Source of the DNA: Trifolium pratense
Taxonomy: Eukaryota; Streptophyta; Magnoliopsida; Fabales; Fabaceae
DNA: 64,000 nucleotides
Reading direction: 5' to 3'
NCBI RefSeq assembly: GCF_020283565.1
Contig: NC_060062.1
Span: forward strand, 5,803,322-5,867,321
A program made the position numbers and the translations under genes. The notes beneath the pieces were generated by a model. The model did not search any database. It was not told where the DNA came from and worked only from the letters and a program-made list of their open reading frames with translations. Of this stretch, positions 1 to 13,734 are shown in pieces (within the stretch, counting starts at the first letter, position 1; every line of letters begins with the position of its first letter).

Positions 1-540
1 GAGTGAACAAACTTGGTTCCTTGTCCATCTGGAGATTGTTGAGATGAAACTTTTTCTTCTTTGACCTGGTGGTGAATTGGTGGTTATTGAGAAGAATTTT
101 CAAGCTCAATTAAAAGTCTAGCTTCCGCGTCATCATTCTCTGCCATATTAACCCATGATTTATTCAAGAAATCCATATCTTGTTGAATTCTTTCAGAAAC
201 AGTTGTCTTTAATTTTTTATCATCCTCCTCGCCATTCATTTGAGTAGCATCCACAAACTCAGACACTTGCGAGCTGAGATCATCTCTGGCTGCATCGATG
301 TTATCTACTTGTTCTATAATCAAATCATCTTCTTGTGATGCATCAGCAAAATTCTCGAGGGCAGCAAATTTATTTTGTGGCACTACAATTGGAGTTTGTT
401 TAGTTCCACTGGGACCTACTACAGTTGGTATATTATGATACTAGAAGTTTGCAAAGACTGACCCCTTCTAGTGCGTACTCCTTTTGAACCTGAATCCTCA
501 ATATTCACAACATCTTTTGCTCCGTGCTAGACTGCTAGCA
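1..540 (-). pseudogene. Decayed LINE ORF1 (gag-like) C-terminal fragment
   Basis: Read on the minus strand, about 300 nt (84-383) are open and extend upstream in frame to about 540. The composition is that of the variable C-terminal part of plant L1-type LINE ORF1 proteins: a basic stretch with the motif GVRTRRGQS, then VVPQNKFAALEN, then a long acidic tail containing EFVDATQ. No zinc knuckle or DUF4283 domain is visible, and the open frame has no convincing ATG (it opens with GTG), so this is a fragment. It may continue past the left edge of the window. Assignment rests on recalled family style, not on an alignment. Confidence 0.4.
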
Positions 541-2147
541 CACAACCTGAGTTTCCTATATGACAAAAGAAATTGAGCTTTTCAAATGGTTTCTTGCAAC
601 ACAAGGAATTATATAAAATCTAATAAAGAAGAAGCAAGAGAGAAAAAAATTGGACAAAATAAGCAGCATGTTTTTACCTTGGACAGCAAAGAATCATTTC
701 GCTCTATATCATCTGCAAAGCTCTATTAACAGCAATATTCCAATCAACTTTACTAGGAATGTTATGGCTGCTTGGTATCAATGTTGGAGAAACTTGCTTA
801 TGAAACTTTACAATGGAAAAAGAAACCTGCAGTAAAAAGATGCATGGTTATTAATCATGAATCAAGGGTAAAAAGAAAAAAAGGAATCTCAGAATCAATA
901 CATACTTCACCATTTGGCCAACTATGAACTACATTACTGTTGAAGTCTTTTGTAAAATCAAACCAGAAATAGATCTTTTGTTCTTTATTACCTTGGCCAC
1001 CAATAAACACATTTGTTAGCAAAATGTAGGGTTGTCCTGTTCTGCATTTTGGAAAGATAACTGTAAATTTCCAATCACAACAAATGTCACACTCACAAAT
1101 ATAAAACATTACAACCGAAAACTAAAAATAGAACCAGATAACAATTTTTTCAAATAAGAATAGAAAGTAACTGCGCCAGCTGAATCACTAGGAACCATCT
1201 TTACGTTCATGCTGAAGTGATCAAACAAGTATTATAAACCTTTGGACTGAAAGCTAAGTTAGTACCCCTTCAAAGTAGTTAGAAACATGCACAATGTAAC
1301 AAATCTATAACTAAATATGGAAGCATGAACTTTGTTATACAATAACCTGTTGGTTGGTACTACTGAATTATTAAGTGTCATAATCAAAATTGTTTGATGC
1401 AGGGCATGTGCTGGTTAAGGCAAAAGATATACAGATTAAGATAGTTAACATTTTGTCAACAAAAAAAAAAAGATAGTTAACATTAGATCTCTTATCACAG
1501 ATAGAATTAGTGTTATTAATTACTAAACTAAAGATAATAGTTGTAACTACTCTAATTTACCAATACTTTAGACATGGCTCATGAACATCATATTTCAGAA
1601 TCTATGGGAGAAAATTAGTTGACTGACAGTATAATAAAGTAGAAGAATGGAATAAGTAATTCTTAATGCATTAAAAAAGATGATTTCATTAATTCTTAAT
1701 TGCGAATGTGGAATTCCACTCTTCCTTCTCTGCCTTCATCATTTCTTCAGTTGTAATGAATCAAATGTAAGCATTGTTCTGTTAAAGGAGTTAAAATTAG
1801 AGTAGTTACATCCAACTTTAGCTCAATTAGGACATGGAACAGAATACTTTTGTTCAAGTATTTTTACAATGTAATGGGAAAAACATAAACTTACATATAT
1901 TCTGTAAGAAAGAAGACAGTTTTTCTTTTAGAAAAATGAAATGCATTTTTTTTTGGTACAAGAAATACATTTTATTTTAAATAATTCAAATAATAATAAA
2001 ACTTAGTCTTGTCTTATTTCATTTCAAAGTTATTGTATCTCCAAGTTTATTTCTTTCATCTCTCTGTCAATTCAATCAAAGTCTTGAATACAGGTTGCTT
2101 CACACAGTTACATCTCAAGTAATTAAGGAGGAACTAATTTAATCAAT
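541..2147. other. AT-rich spacer, no gene supported
   Basis: The minus-strand open stretch at 855-1109 (84 codons) has no recognisable domain and no matching splice partner, so I do not call it. The rest is AT-rich with frequent stops in all frames. Nothing else is visible. Confidence 0.5.
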
Positions 2148-2827
2148 AAACCAACTAGGGGTGATCGCGGTGCGGTTTGGTTCGGTTTTGAGCATAAAAG
2201 TCATCCTAACCGCGAGATAAAAATGCATGCGGTTCGGTTTGGTTCGGTTGATTTTTAAAAAGTCATCCAAACCAAACCAAACCAATGCGGTTTGGATCGA
2301 TTCGGTTGGTGCGGTTTAAAACATAATGATTGTACCGAACAATTTTAAGCATAAAAAAAAATAAATAATTGAAGTTCCAAAATAACATTGTAGTACCAAC
2401 AAAAATTATTTATCCAAAATAACATTATAGTAACTTACAATTTTAAATATATAAAAAAATTGAATTTTCAAAATAACAACACGGTACCGATAAAATTTGT
2501 TTATTTAAAATAACATTACAACACCAAAATAAAATTTCAGTACAAAAAATAAAAACAACTTGAAGTTCGATTAATTTGGTCGACTGACTTGGTAATTGGG
2601 CATGTATATTGGAATATAAATATATTTTCTTTTACGATATTGGAATATAAATATATAATAGTAACTTAATGCGGTTTTTGCGGTTATCCGCGGTTTTTGC
2701 GGTTCAGTAAGAAAGCCATCCAAATACATCCAAACCAAATGCGGTTTTTGCGGTTTTCAGTTTGGTTTGGTTCGATTTGCGGTTTTACTTTTGGATTGGT
2801 TCGGATACGATCACCCCTAAAACCAAC
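2148..2827. mobile_element. Non-autonomous hAT-type transposon with TSD
   Basis: Element at 2156-2819 (664 bp). The ends are perfect 12-bp terminal inverted repeats, TAGGGGTGATCG and CGATCACCCCTA. It is flanked by a perfect 8-bp direct duplication AAACCAAC at 2148-2155 and 2820-2827; 8-bp duplications are the hallmark of hAT transposases. Both subterminal regions are packed with GCGGTTTGGTTCGGTTT-like motifs in opposite orientations, and the middle is AT-rich. There is no transposase ORF, so movement would depend on an element elsewhere. Confidence 0.9.
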
Positions 2828-3211
2828 TGATTTAACCACTTACATGAATTGATATAACCAGCTGATCAGGAATACTCATATACTCACTCAACATCAAAGT
2901 TGCATCTTGAAACTATAAATTAAGGACCATCAAACTGATGGTATAATTGTGAAAAAGATTGATCAAGTAGCCGTATAATACCCTGACCAAACAATCAGTA
3001 ATAGGTGAACAAATTGTCTTATTGGGGGGTAAATTAAACTAATGGTATACAGTGCAAGTGGCTGGCGGGTAGGAAAATTGAAGAAAGCTTAAACTTCACT
3101 TATGATTCATATAATATGCCCTTACATTACATTACATTAAATTCAGCAAGCAGCACTACCCTAGTGACATATCAAGATAACTGCAAAATTCAAGACAAGT
3201 CTTTTACTACG

Positions 3212-4458
3212 CTATTCCTGCTGATTAGGATCTTCCTCTTCCTCTCCCTCTTGCTCTCTCTGTTCTTCCTCTTCTTCCTCCTCTTGAAGAGGATCATCTG
3301 CAGGCATTGGAGGCGGCAAAGGTGTCTTCATCGGACTAAATTGAGGGAATATATCTGGTCTTCGCCCTGGCTTAGGTTTTTCCCACTCCTGTCAGTATAC
3401 ATAATAAAAAATCCATCAGCCAGTGTATTTGAAGGAAAAGAACTAAACAGAACGTAACATCACCCCCAACCCAATTTAAATATTACAATCAGAGCCACTA
3501 GATTGGGGACAAATTTACAGAAATGGTAGTGCGGTTAATTGTACAGACTATTAGGCCAGAATCAATCATCAAAGGTGAAAGAGGAAGCAATTCATCTTTT
3601 GCTTTGAAATATGCACAACGAAATCGTATAAACTATCAAAATAGCCTTAACTTACCAAAACACAAAATCTCTTAACAAATAAACCAACAAATTCTAACAT
3701 TCAAACAGATAGAGGCGCCTATAAAAAAGATACTCCGAAGGCTCCAGGATCGAGGGCCGAAGAAGACCCTGGCCAATCCACGTGGCCTGCTTGACGAGAC
3801 ATCATAAATTGTTATCCTTTCCCTCCCTAAAAAACCCTTCCCTTCTATATTTTCTTACACAAAACCTAACGATTTTATCAAAGACAAAATTCTCTTCTAT
3901 ACAAATCACACCAGAATAACTCAACATTCTTTTTTGCTGTGAAAAAATATTCATCATGTACTTCAACTCAACTCTGCATAAGAGAATAAAAACAACAAAA
4001 ACCAAAAAAAAAAAAATTCAAACATCTTAACTGCAAACACACAAAACTCATCAGAAAAATTGTTTCTTCAACATAAAAATAAATAAAATGATAATATTAA
4101 ATTTCATCATCACAATAATCTAATTGCATCTAACGATAGCATATTCAATTAAACTACTGAAAATAAAAATTGACCAACTTTATTTATCCCTATAATAAAA
4201 TTGAAATTGAAAAGAAGATATGGAAAATCTTACGACTGGGAAATCGATAGGGGAACGGCGAGTTAACTTCTCTCCTTCAGGAGCCATACGAACAACATGC
4301 CTCGAAAAACGACGAAGCGGAGAAAAAGAGACGATAACGGGTGGTAATCGACAGTTACAAGAGAAATTGGAAGAAGAAGAAGAAGGAAGATTAGGTTTAA
4401 GAGAAGAAGAAAGAGGAGTGAGAGTGGGATTTAGGGTGAAGAAGGAAGCCATGGCCAT
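3212..4458 (-). CDS. Small plastid-targeted conserved plant protein
   Basis: Two exons: 4458-4234 (75 codons) and 3388-3212 (59 codons with TAG), joined in phase 0 across an intron with a GTAAGA donor and a CAG acceptor, giving 133 aa. The first about 45 residues are rich in Ser, Pro, Leu and Arg with almost no acid, as in chloroplast transit peptides. The mature part has a conserved-looking block (LTRRSPIDFPV, then EWEKPKPGRRPDIFPQFS, then MKTPLPPPMPADDP) and ends in a run of Glu. Start: ATG at 4458, with a second in-frame ATG at 4452; no ATG exists further upstream in frame. I recognise the block as a small uncharacterised plant plastid family but cannot name a function. The complementary strand over exon 1 is also open, which I treat as a shadow. 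Confidence 0.75.
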
Positions 4459-4735
4459 TTTCTTGCTGCGACCCAATCTTAATCCCTACCTTTCGTTATT
4501 CTCCTCTTTCTTATGAAATTGCCCTCTAAAATAAGAGTAATAAATAATAAATAAAGGGATAATATTTTTTACATGTTTATTTTTTATTTTTGACAAATTT
4601 TATTTTTTTTAATATTTACTACTTGTTTATCTTACAATTTTTTGTTGTATAGATTTATCTTATAATTTTTTTTTTGTCAAATAAATAATATAGTTAAGTT
4701 TAATGAATGAAAAATGCAATAATAAATTTTATGCT

Positions 4736-5113
4736 TAATTACACTTTTTGTCTCTTATATTTATTTTAGGTTTTAAGTTTGTCTTTATCCTTTAAAAGTT
4801 TCGTATTGATCCCTTATATTATTTTCTTTAAGTTTTAAGTTAAGTTTGGCCCCAGTCATGTTTTATGTCATTTTCTTTTAATTAAAAAAATAAAATTAAA
4901 ACATAAAGGACCAACTTGATAGCTAAAATAAAACATAAGGGACTAACTTGAAACATAAAACAAACATAAGAAACCAACTTGAAACCTAAAATTTGACGGA
5001 AGGACTAACTAATGCAACGAAAGAAAAGATAAGGGACCAATATGAAAGTTTTAAAATATAAAGGATTAACTTAAAACTTAAAATAAAGATAAGGGACCAA
5101 AAGTATAATTACG
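4736..5113. mobile_element. MITE with long inverted arms
   Basis: The left arm (4736-4830, ATTACACTTTTTGTCTCTTA...) and right arm (5020-5113, ...AAGGGACCAAAAGTATAAT) are inverted copies of each other over roughly 90 bp with scattered mismatches. The interior holds further GGGACCAACTTGAAAC-type repeats. No coding capacity and no clear target duplication. A foldback MITE is the simplest reading; the superfamily is uncertain. Confidence 0.6.
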
Positions 5114-7001
5114 AGAAAAAATTACATTGAGAAAATGTGACATATACTATGAGGCTAAACTAACTTTACTCCTTTTTGCACTCAATATAGTTAAATAGTA
5201 AGTTTTTATCATTTCTTGAATTTTGTTTTTGGTTTCTATAAAAAATTTCAATAATTTTTAGTTCTCAAATATTTTCTATCACGATTTTTTGTCCATATTT
5301 TTAATCAAATTCTTTTATATTTTCATATTTTTTAATCGTTTTTTGTTTTCATGTTTATAAATTTTTAATATAAAATAAATTATTTATAAATTTTTATGTA
5401 AAAAAAATTAAAGATTTTATTTTAATTTATTTTTTGTTAACAAAATTAAGTCGGTCATGTGAAGAAAAAAAATTAAGATGGAACTAAACATTTTGTTGGG
5501 TTAAGAACTTAAGACTAAAATTATTTTTTTTAGTTTAAAATAAACAAACAAATTTAAGTCGGTCATGTGGGAAAAAAAAAACGCAAGTATATTTTTTAAT
5601 AAAAAAACACACAAAAGGATTTTCAAAATAAAAAACAAGGTGAAAAATAGTAGTTAGCTCCTACCAAAACAAAACAAAAGGTCGGTAGTGGTAACTTGGT
5701 AAGTGGTGGCTTCAAAAAAAAAACTTGGTAAGTGGTCAAATAAATAGTCCACCGCCTCAAATCTCAATTCATAAATATAAAATTGAAAAAAGAAAATGTA
5801 ATACTCGGGCAAACTCCGGACTTTTTCACTTGTGCGTGTAGATTTATGATAGATTTGTCATTTCAATTTTGTGTCAAATAAAATCTTATAATTAGGGATG
5901 AAGCCGGTAGATATTAATTAGATTCATAGAATGTTTAATATATTTAGTCTAAAAATTATATCAAATACATCAATCATTCCATGAATCTAAAAAGTAAAAA
6001 AAAAATTATACAGTAATAAATTAGTTACTACTACATTAATAAGATATGAATATATTGGAAATTATGTAATCTACTTTTTATAAGTATAAAGCTAGAATGT
6101 TATTTTCAATGCAAAAATTATTTCTTCTGGTATCGTTAACTAGTGTTCCGGAAACAATAGTTAGCATGACGCATGATTTATGCCTCAATTAAAATGAAAG
6201 ATATTATTTTGACACTTTTCATTTTTTTTTTTTTCACCATCTGGTTCTTAGAAGAAGTGGGTCCTAATAATCTAAAACTCGGAGCGAGTTCTAACAACAA
6301 GTGGTTCCGGTTTCTTCCATATTTTTTAATATACATATAGATGATACATGATAAGAAAATGTCGAGAAGCACTACATATAAGGATTCACAAAAAGATGAC
6401 TTGTTTTCAATACAGTAGTTATGTATTACTTACATAACCCTAACAATGTCTACAATATATAGGTAAGAGGACAAATAACATATATAACATATTAAAAATT
6501 AATATTTGGAATGACAATTATTAATTATATTTAAAACATATAAAATAGGAAAAATAAGATTAAATTAAACTAATAAGTAGTATTAAAAAAATGGATTAAT
6601 CGCATATTTGCTTCATGTATTTATTTTATATTTTAATTTAGTCTCTTATGTTTTTAAAGTTTTAAGTTGGTTATTTTAATCAAATTTAGGAAGTAATTAA
6701 GGAAGTTAAAAAATTATGGAGATTGAAAGGAAAAGACAGACTTAATATCTATGTGAAAATCACTTATTTAGATTGAAAGGAAGTTAAAAAAATGTTGAAT
6801 TAATTGCTTAAAAAAAAAAGTGGGAATTAATTAAAGAGGAACTAAGAAGATGAATGGATTTAGTAAACGAAAAAGAAAAAAAAAAGTGACAAAACTTGGC
6901 GGGTTAAGTAGCAGTTTAGGCGGCTAAATGTATTTCACAACCCTAACGTCTCTTTTCCTTTCCTCTCTGAACTGAACCGCCGCAGCAGCTACCTGACGGC
7001 G
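5114..7001. other. AT-rich spacer and upstream region of the exon-array gene
   Basis: About 1.9 kb with no supported gene. The last about 130 bp (6872-7001) contain a GC-richer block (CTTGGCGGGTTAAGTAGCAGTTTAGGCGGC) that recurs at 9687-9725, so it belongs to the duplicated promoter and leader described separately. Confidence 0.5.
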
Positions 7002-9169
<2,168 letters not shown>

Positions 9170-9664
9170 TATTTTAATTAATATATATCTTGGCTGGTTG
9201 TGCTTAATGCTGGTCTTGGGAAGTTGTCATCTTAGCCTAGTGGGATGGATGATACATTAGCCTTTTCCGTGTGGTTGTTCTTAGTTAGTATTCATCCTCC
9301 TCCTTTTCAGAAACAAACAAGTTAGTTATTGTTTGTGTCTAATTTTAATTAATTTTACATGTTTCTTGTGATACTATCTATCTATCTTTATACCTTATGC
9401 TTTGTTGGTTAGAACCAACTGATACTCTTCAACAATTCTATTCTAATGCTCTTGCCAAATTTGATTCATACTTTTCTAGAAAATGAGGACTATTTCATTC
9501 ATTCATAATAATAACTTACCAATTGTTATTTTGTTTTATCATATTTATTTTCGAGGCTGAAATGGTTGGTTGGGGGAGTATGGTCGATGCTTTAGCTACA
9601 TGTAGACCCTTCTTGCTGCATGTGGCATAGTGAGGAGAATCCCATACTTATTGATGGTTTCCCT

Positions 9665-10200
9665 AGAAGTAAGAAAAGAAAAAAGTGACAGAACTTGGGC
9701 GGGTTAAGTAGCAGTTTAGGCGCCTAAGTGTATTTTGCTTTAATTCAATTCATTCATTCATTTCACTAACCGTCTCTTTTCCTTTCCTCTCTGAACCGAA
9801 CCACTGTAAACCATAGCATGATACGCAGCAGCACAACATCTAATTTTTTACAATTAATAATTGAAATGTTTGATTTGATTATTAGTTGAGAAGGATTTTG
9901 TGAAATTGAAAGATTTAGTAGGAGAAGAACACAACACTGATGATTCCGATCCAAAAGTCAAGAATGAGAAGGATTTTTCGAAACCCACAAGAATTGGATA
10001 AAATTTTCTGCGACAGCCCCAATCCTGTTGTTAACTTACTGAAATATTGAGTGGGAAGATACATACTTTTCTGGAAAATTGGGACTATTTGATTCATTCA
10101 TAATAGTAACTTACCAATTGTTGCTAGAATTGGAAAACAATGATAACAACTCATTTGATTAGATTTGAGTGTCATTTTGTTTTATCATATGTATTTGGTA
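9665..10200 (+). pseudogene. Decayed partial duplicate of the exon-array gene
   Basis: 9687-9725 repeats the promoter block of the functional-looking copy. 9775-9840 repeats its leader and intron 1 start, and 9885-9980 repeats exon 2 (GAGAAGGATTTTGTGAAATTGAAAGATTTAG...). Exon 1 with its ATG and donor is precisely missing, so the copy cannot encode the same protein. Confidence 0.65.
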
Positions 10201-10249
10201 AAATGAATGAGGAATTATCAAATTTTTTAATTTATTCTTAATATGTTGG

Positions 10250-10251
<2 letters not shown>

Positions 10252-10289
<38 letters not shown>

Positions 10290-10290
10290 T
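10252..10290. repeat. (ATT)n microsatellite
   Basis: About 13 uninterrupted ATT units. Confidence 0.95.
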
Positions 10291-10442
10291 TGTGTCTAAT
10301 GCTTTTGAGAGGAATTTTTACTTAGGCACAACACTAAATAAGTTAACACATGTTGTGCACATGCACATAAATTCAAAAAATTTAAAGATAAAAGATAAAA
10401 TGATGAGTTAATGTTAAGTGATGTGATTAAATTGTATAATCA

Positions 10443-10835
10443 TTATTTTTTTTTCTCATTTGTGTGTGTGCCCATAAAATGATGAGTTGACATATCTTTG
10501 CGCACTTCGAAAATCTCGAATTTGAATTTTTTCATCCTTTCTTTGAAATACTCATGAACATCATAGATCTTAGAACACCGATCAATTGTTGTGTAAGTGT
10601 TATAGTATTTTTGAAGGATTCTTTGTACCTCTCTTGTGTCTTTAGGCCATGTTTCAGGTTCATTATATCCTTGACCTTCCAAATTGGGAGCATAGAGAAT
10701 TAAACAAACATCAACATCACATAGAATGGAATTTTCATTCACTTTTTTCAGTAATCCATTCTTTCTCTTTTCAAATGTTATCTTTCTTGATTTCTCCTTT
10801 TAAATGAGTTTCATAGATATTCTTCCACGGTCCAT
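10443..10835 (-). pseudogene. Type I (M-gamma, AGL80-like) MADS-box pseudogene
   Basis: Reading from ATG 10835, the MADS domain is recognisable: RGRISMKLI, KSRKITFEKRKNGLLKK, then SILCDVDVCLILYAP and the M-gamma signature PETWP, followed by REVQRIL and the coiled helix KERMKKFKFEIFEVRK. The 12th codon is TAA (10800-10802) where the family has Gln (CAA), so one C-to-T change would explain it. After the stop the frame is open for another 119 codons, but with no ATG before the MADS core. The C-terminus stops soon after the helix, shorter than usual family members. M-gamma proteins act in female gametophyte and endosperm, usually as heterodimers; this copy should make none. Confidence 0.82.
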
Positions 10836-11397
10836 TTCTGTAAACAAAACATAGCATCATGCCTTCATAACATGTTATTACGTATATCTAGACAAATAAC
10901 ACAATTTTAGTTAACTAAAATTGAAAGGAAAAAAAAAAATGTAGCAAGCAACGAGACAAATAAAAGGTAAAAATAATTACTCTAATACAGAGAATGTACA
11001 TAAAATCACATGGAAGCAAGATAAATGGTATGTTTTTTTAATAAATTAAAAACATCTAGACATCAAAAATTGGATAGACATCTAAATTAAGTTTGCACAC
11101 ACACGCTCTCATCTTATAGCTATATCTCATATTAATATAGATAGAAAAAAAAAATGTACATGAGGGCTATATCTTACCCCAAAAGTAGTCAAAATAAGTA
11201 ATACAAGACGATCATTCTACAAAAGAAATTCACAAAAAATTCTAACTATCGATTTGCCAAAACTACACAAAAAATATCAAAAACTACTATAGTTCGTATA
11301 TAACTTTTTTTGTTTGTTTAAGGTTTTGTATATAACTTTTTTTTGGTACATAGGTTTTGTATATAACTTTATCAAGTGCAATTCACATCACTAACGA

Positions 11398-12070
11398 TTG
11401 CACTCTATGAAGCTTCGATACGTGACACGATACCAATACGATACGACACTGATATGGGAAAATTCTCAAAATTCGCGATACGATAGGCCCCGATACGTTA
11501 TTTAAAAATTAAATTTAAAATTAAATATTTTTTTGTGTTAAAAAATTAAATATATATATAAATGCACAATATATAAACATAACGAGCAAACAAGTAACAA
11601 TTACATATCTAAAGTTAAGTACTACCAAAAAAATGGGTGGGATGGGTAGCTCAACTGGTTAAGCTTAGCTAGTTGAGTTAAGGGTTTAGGAGTTGGAGAT
11701 CTAGTTCAAGTCCTGACAAAGGAGAAAAATTAACATAACAATATAATATACTAACAATTTTCTTATAAAAAAAAACGTACTACCCAAAAAACACATAGTT
11801 TGTAACATCATACTCTAACATCCACTACTTAAGAGGAAATACGAATTGTATCAGTCTCCTTTCTTATGTTTCCATTATCAAAGAGCATTAATTGTCCGAT
11901 ACTTTTTTGATACGCGTATCAGACAAGTATCGATTATATTTTTTTTAAAAAAAATATTAATTTCCGATACTTCTCCTATACGTGTATCGGAAAGTATCAG
12001 TATCAAATACATATCGGACACGATACTTCGCCATTTTTGGAGTATCGGGTCTTCACATATTGCACCATCT
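11398..12070. mobile_element. Inverted-repeat element rich in CGATACG motifs
   Basis: The left part (TGCACTCTATGAAGCTTCGATACGTGACACGATACC...) and right part (...TATCGGACACGATACTTCGCC...GGGTCTTCACATATTGCA) are inverted relatives, with many GATACG/CGTATC motifs in both arms, as in hAT-like non-autonomous elements. I could not fix the exact ends or target duplication. A SINE sits inside it. Confidence 0.45.
11619..11791 (+). mobile_element. tRNA-derived SINE with target duplication
   Basis: The body, about 11634-11776, carries a pol III A-box-like TAGCTCAACTGGTTA (11647-11661) and a B-box-like GTTCAAGTCC (11704-11713), then a short A-rich tail. Flanks GTACTACCAAAAAA (from 11619) and GTACTACCCAAAAAA (from 11777) form a near-perfect duplication of about 15 bp, as left by LINE-driven insertion. 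There is no tRNA cloverleaf beyond the promoter boxes. Confidence 0.75.
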
Positions 12071-12089
12071 CTAATTACCTCTTAACCAA

Positions 12090-13165
12090 TATAAACCTAC
12101 AACAAAAACAACTGAAAACCAAAATTAAATTATTAAGGTAAATAAGAAAATAAAAGAAAACTAACTTGTTTATATTCTTCTTTTGGCTGTGTTTCTGGAC
12201 TTTTCTCACCCACTTGTCGTAAACTTCCTCCAAATATGAATTTTGTGATGTGATTTTCCACGCTATGTATTTTTTAACTGATTATTTAATATTATATTCC
12301 TTCCAAAAAAAATAATTTTATATAAATATCTTAATAAATATTTGTTTTTTTAAAAAATAGATTTGATGATGTAATTTATTAATCCAATAATAAAATCAAC
12401 TTATACATATTTGGATTAAATTATTTTTGTTTTTATGCAAACAACTTATACAATATAAATTAGGTTTTATACTATTTTGTAAGTTCACAAGTGAATATTG
12501 TATTTTTATAAGTTATTTTATCATAAATAATTACCTTGAGAAACTTATAATAATATATAAAAATTGCATAAACTAAAAAATAAGCTAATTCAACTGGTGA
12601 TTAATTTCGGTACTTATTATGAACGACCTGGATTGTTATACCAAGATTTAACTTCTCTATACTGCTCTTACTTGCACAAGTTCGCAGTTCTAGTTTGCAT
12701 GGTGCCATGGTGGTGATGTCACACTGCCAAACAAAAATGTAACTTGCAACATTTTTCCTTAAAAAAATCTACCCAACATGACACAAACAAACAAAGGTTT
12801 CTGCAAACAACTCATGTTCCTCCAACCCTCAAACTTTTTTTTTTTCCTTTATAATAATTCCATCACAAACCGCACTAAGTTGCCTCATTCACAGTTACAC
12901 GTCTCTTGCTTACGTGGAACAATGAAACGGTTAAACCAAATTTATTTGGAAGCAACCCAAGAATTTCAAAACATTGGTGAACACTAGGCAGGAACCAAAC
13001 TCCATTGGGACAACCATGATTGAGAGCCCATTCCACATGTTCACCATGTATTGGTAACATGATTCAATTGATTGGTTATTGTCCTTTTCAAGAAAAGGAT
13101 TCTCTGTATTGATTATGTCACTAGGTTATAATATGGACCGTCAAATATAAATCATCAACAAGTAT
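12090..13165. other. AT-rich spacer, no gene supported
   Basis: The minus-strand open stretch at 12875-13060 (61 codons) has an unusual Trp, Cys and His content but no recognisable family and no splice partner. Otherwise nothing is visible. Confidence 0.5.
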
Positions 13166-13170
13166 AAGAT

Positions 13171-13338
13171 AGGGTCATGTTAACTTGTGCCCGGCACATG
13201 TTAAGCTACCTAAAAATAGAAATATAACATTTAATGATACAAAGAATTTAATGTTTAGATAATTGAATACACCACAAGTTCAATTTTTCCATATTTATCT
13301 TCTTAACATGTGCCCTTAAGGGCACAAGTTAACATTCT
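13171..13338. mobile_element. Short MITE (GGCACAAGTTAAC termini)
   Basis: AGGGTCATGTTAACTTGTGCC at the left and its imperfect inverse GGGCACAAGTTAACATTCT at the right frame about 130 bp of AT-rich sequence. The inner parts (GGCACATGTTAAG and CTTAACATGTGCCC) are also inverted. No coding capacity. Confidence 0.75.
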
Positions 13339-13346
13339 CCATAGAA

Positions 13347-13525
13347 AAATGCTAAATAGTGCCCCTGAGACACTGGTTAAGGAAACAAAAATGGTAATTT
13401 GATATTGGAATTGGTGTAGTAAACTCCTCAAAAATTAAAAAAAAAATGTTATTTTCTATTTAAAACTTTCTTTTTTTTGGCTTCCTTAACCGATGTCCCC
13501 GAGACACCGGTTAACATGACATTTC
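13347..13525. mobile_element. Short MITE (GAGACACCGGTTAA termini)
   Basis: AAATGCTAAATAGTGCCCCTGAGACACTGGTTAAGGA and, inverted, TCCTTAACCGATGTCCCCGAGACACCGGTTAACATGACATTT frame about 100 bp. It starts within 10 bp of the preceding MITE, but the terminal sequences differ, so it is a separate family. Confidence 0.75.
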
Positions 13526-13734
13526 TTAATAAATGTGAAAATATTTTTTTGCTTATATTATGACATGGAGGGAGTATGTATATAAGATATTTGCCATGTG
13601 ACATGTGTATTCAAATATTCATTTTTGAGGTATGCTGACAACCCACTCTTCTCTTTCAACTAGATCCAACTAAATCATGTAACCCAACATAAATTTAGTA
13701 CTCATTTGAAATCCAACCAATTAGAAAAAGTGTG

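Noticed and set aside
855..1109. Minus-strand 84-codon ORF
   Set aside because: No recognisable domain, no splice partner, no link to the nearby LINE fragment.
4220..4516. Plus-strand ORF opposite the plastid gene
   Set aside because: It is the complement of the transit-peptide exon. The minus strand has matching splice sites and a second exon in frame, while the plus strand has neither.
11634..11776. Possible tRNA gene
   Set aside because: Only A- and B-box-like motifs are present. There is no acceptor stem or anticodon arm, and target duplications plus a tail mark it as a SINE.
12875..13060. Minus-strand 61-codon ORF
   Set aside because: Short, no family recognised, surrounded by MITE-rich DNA.
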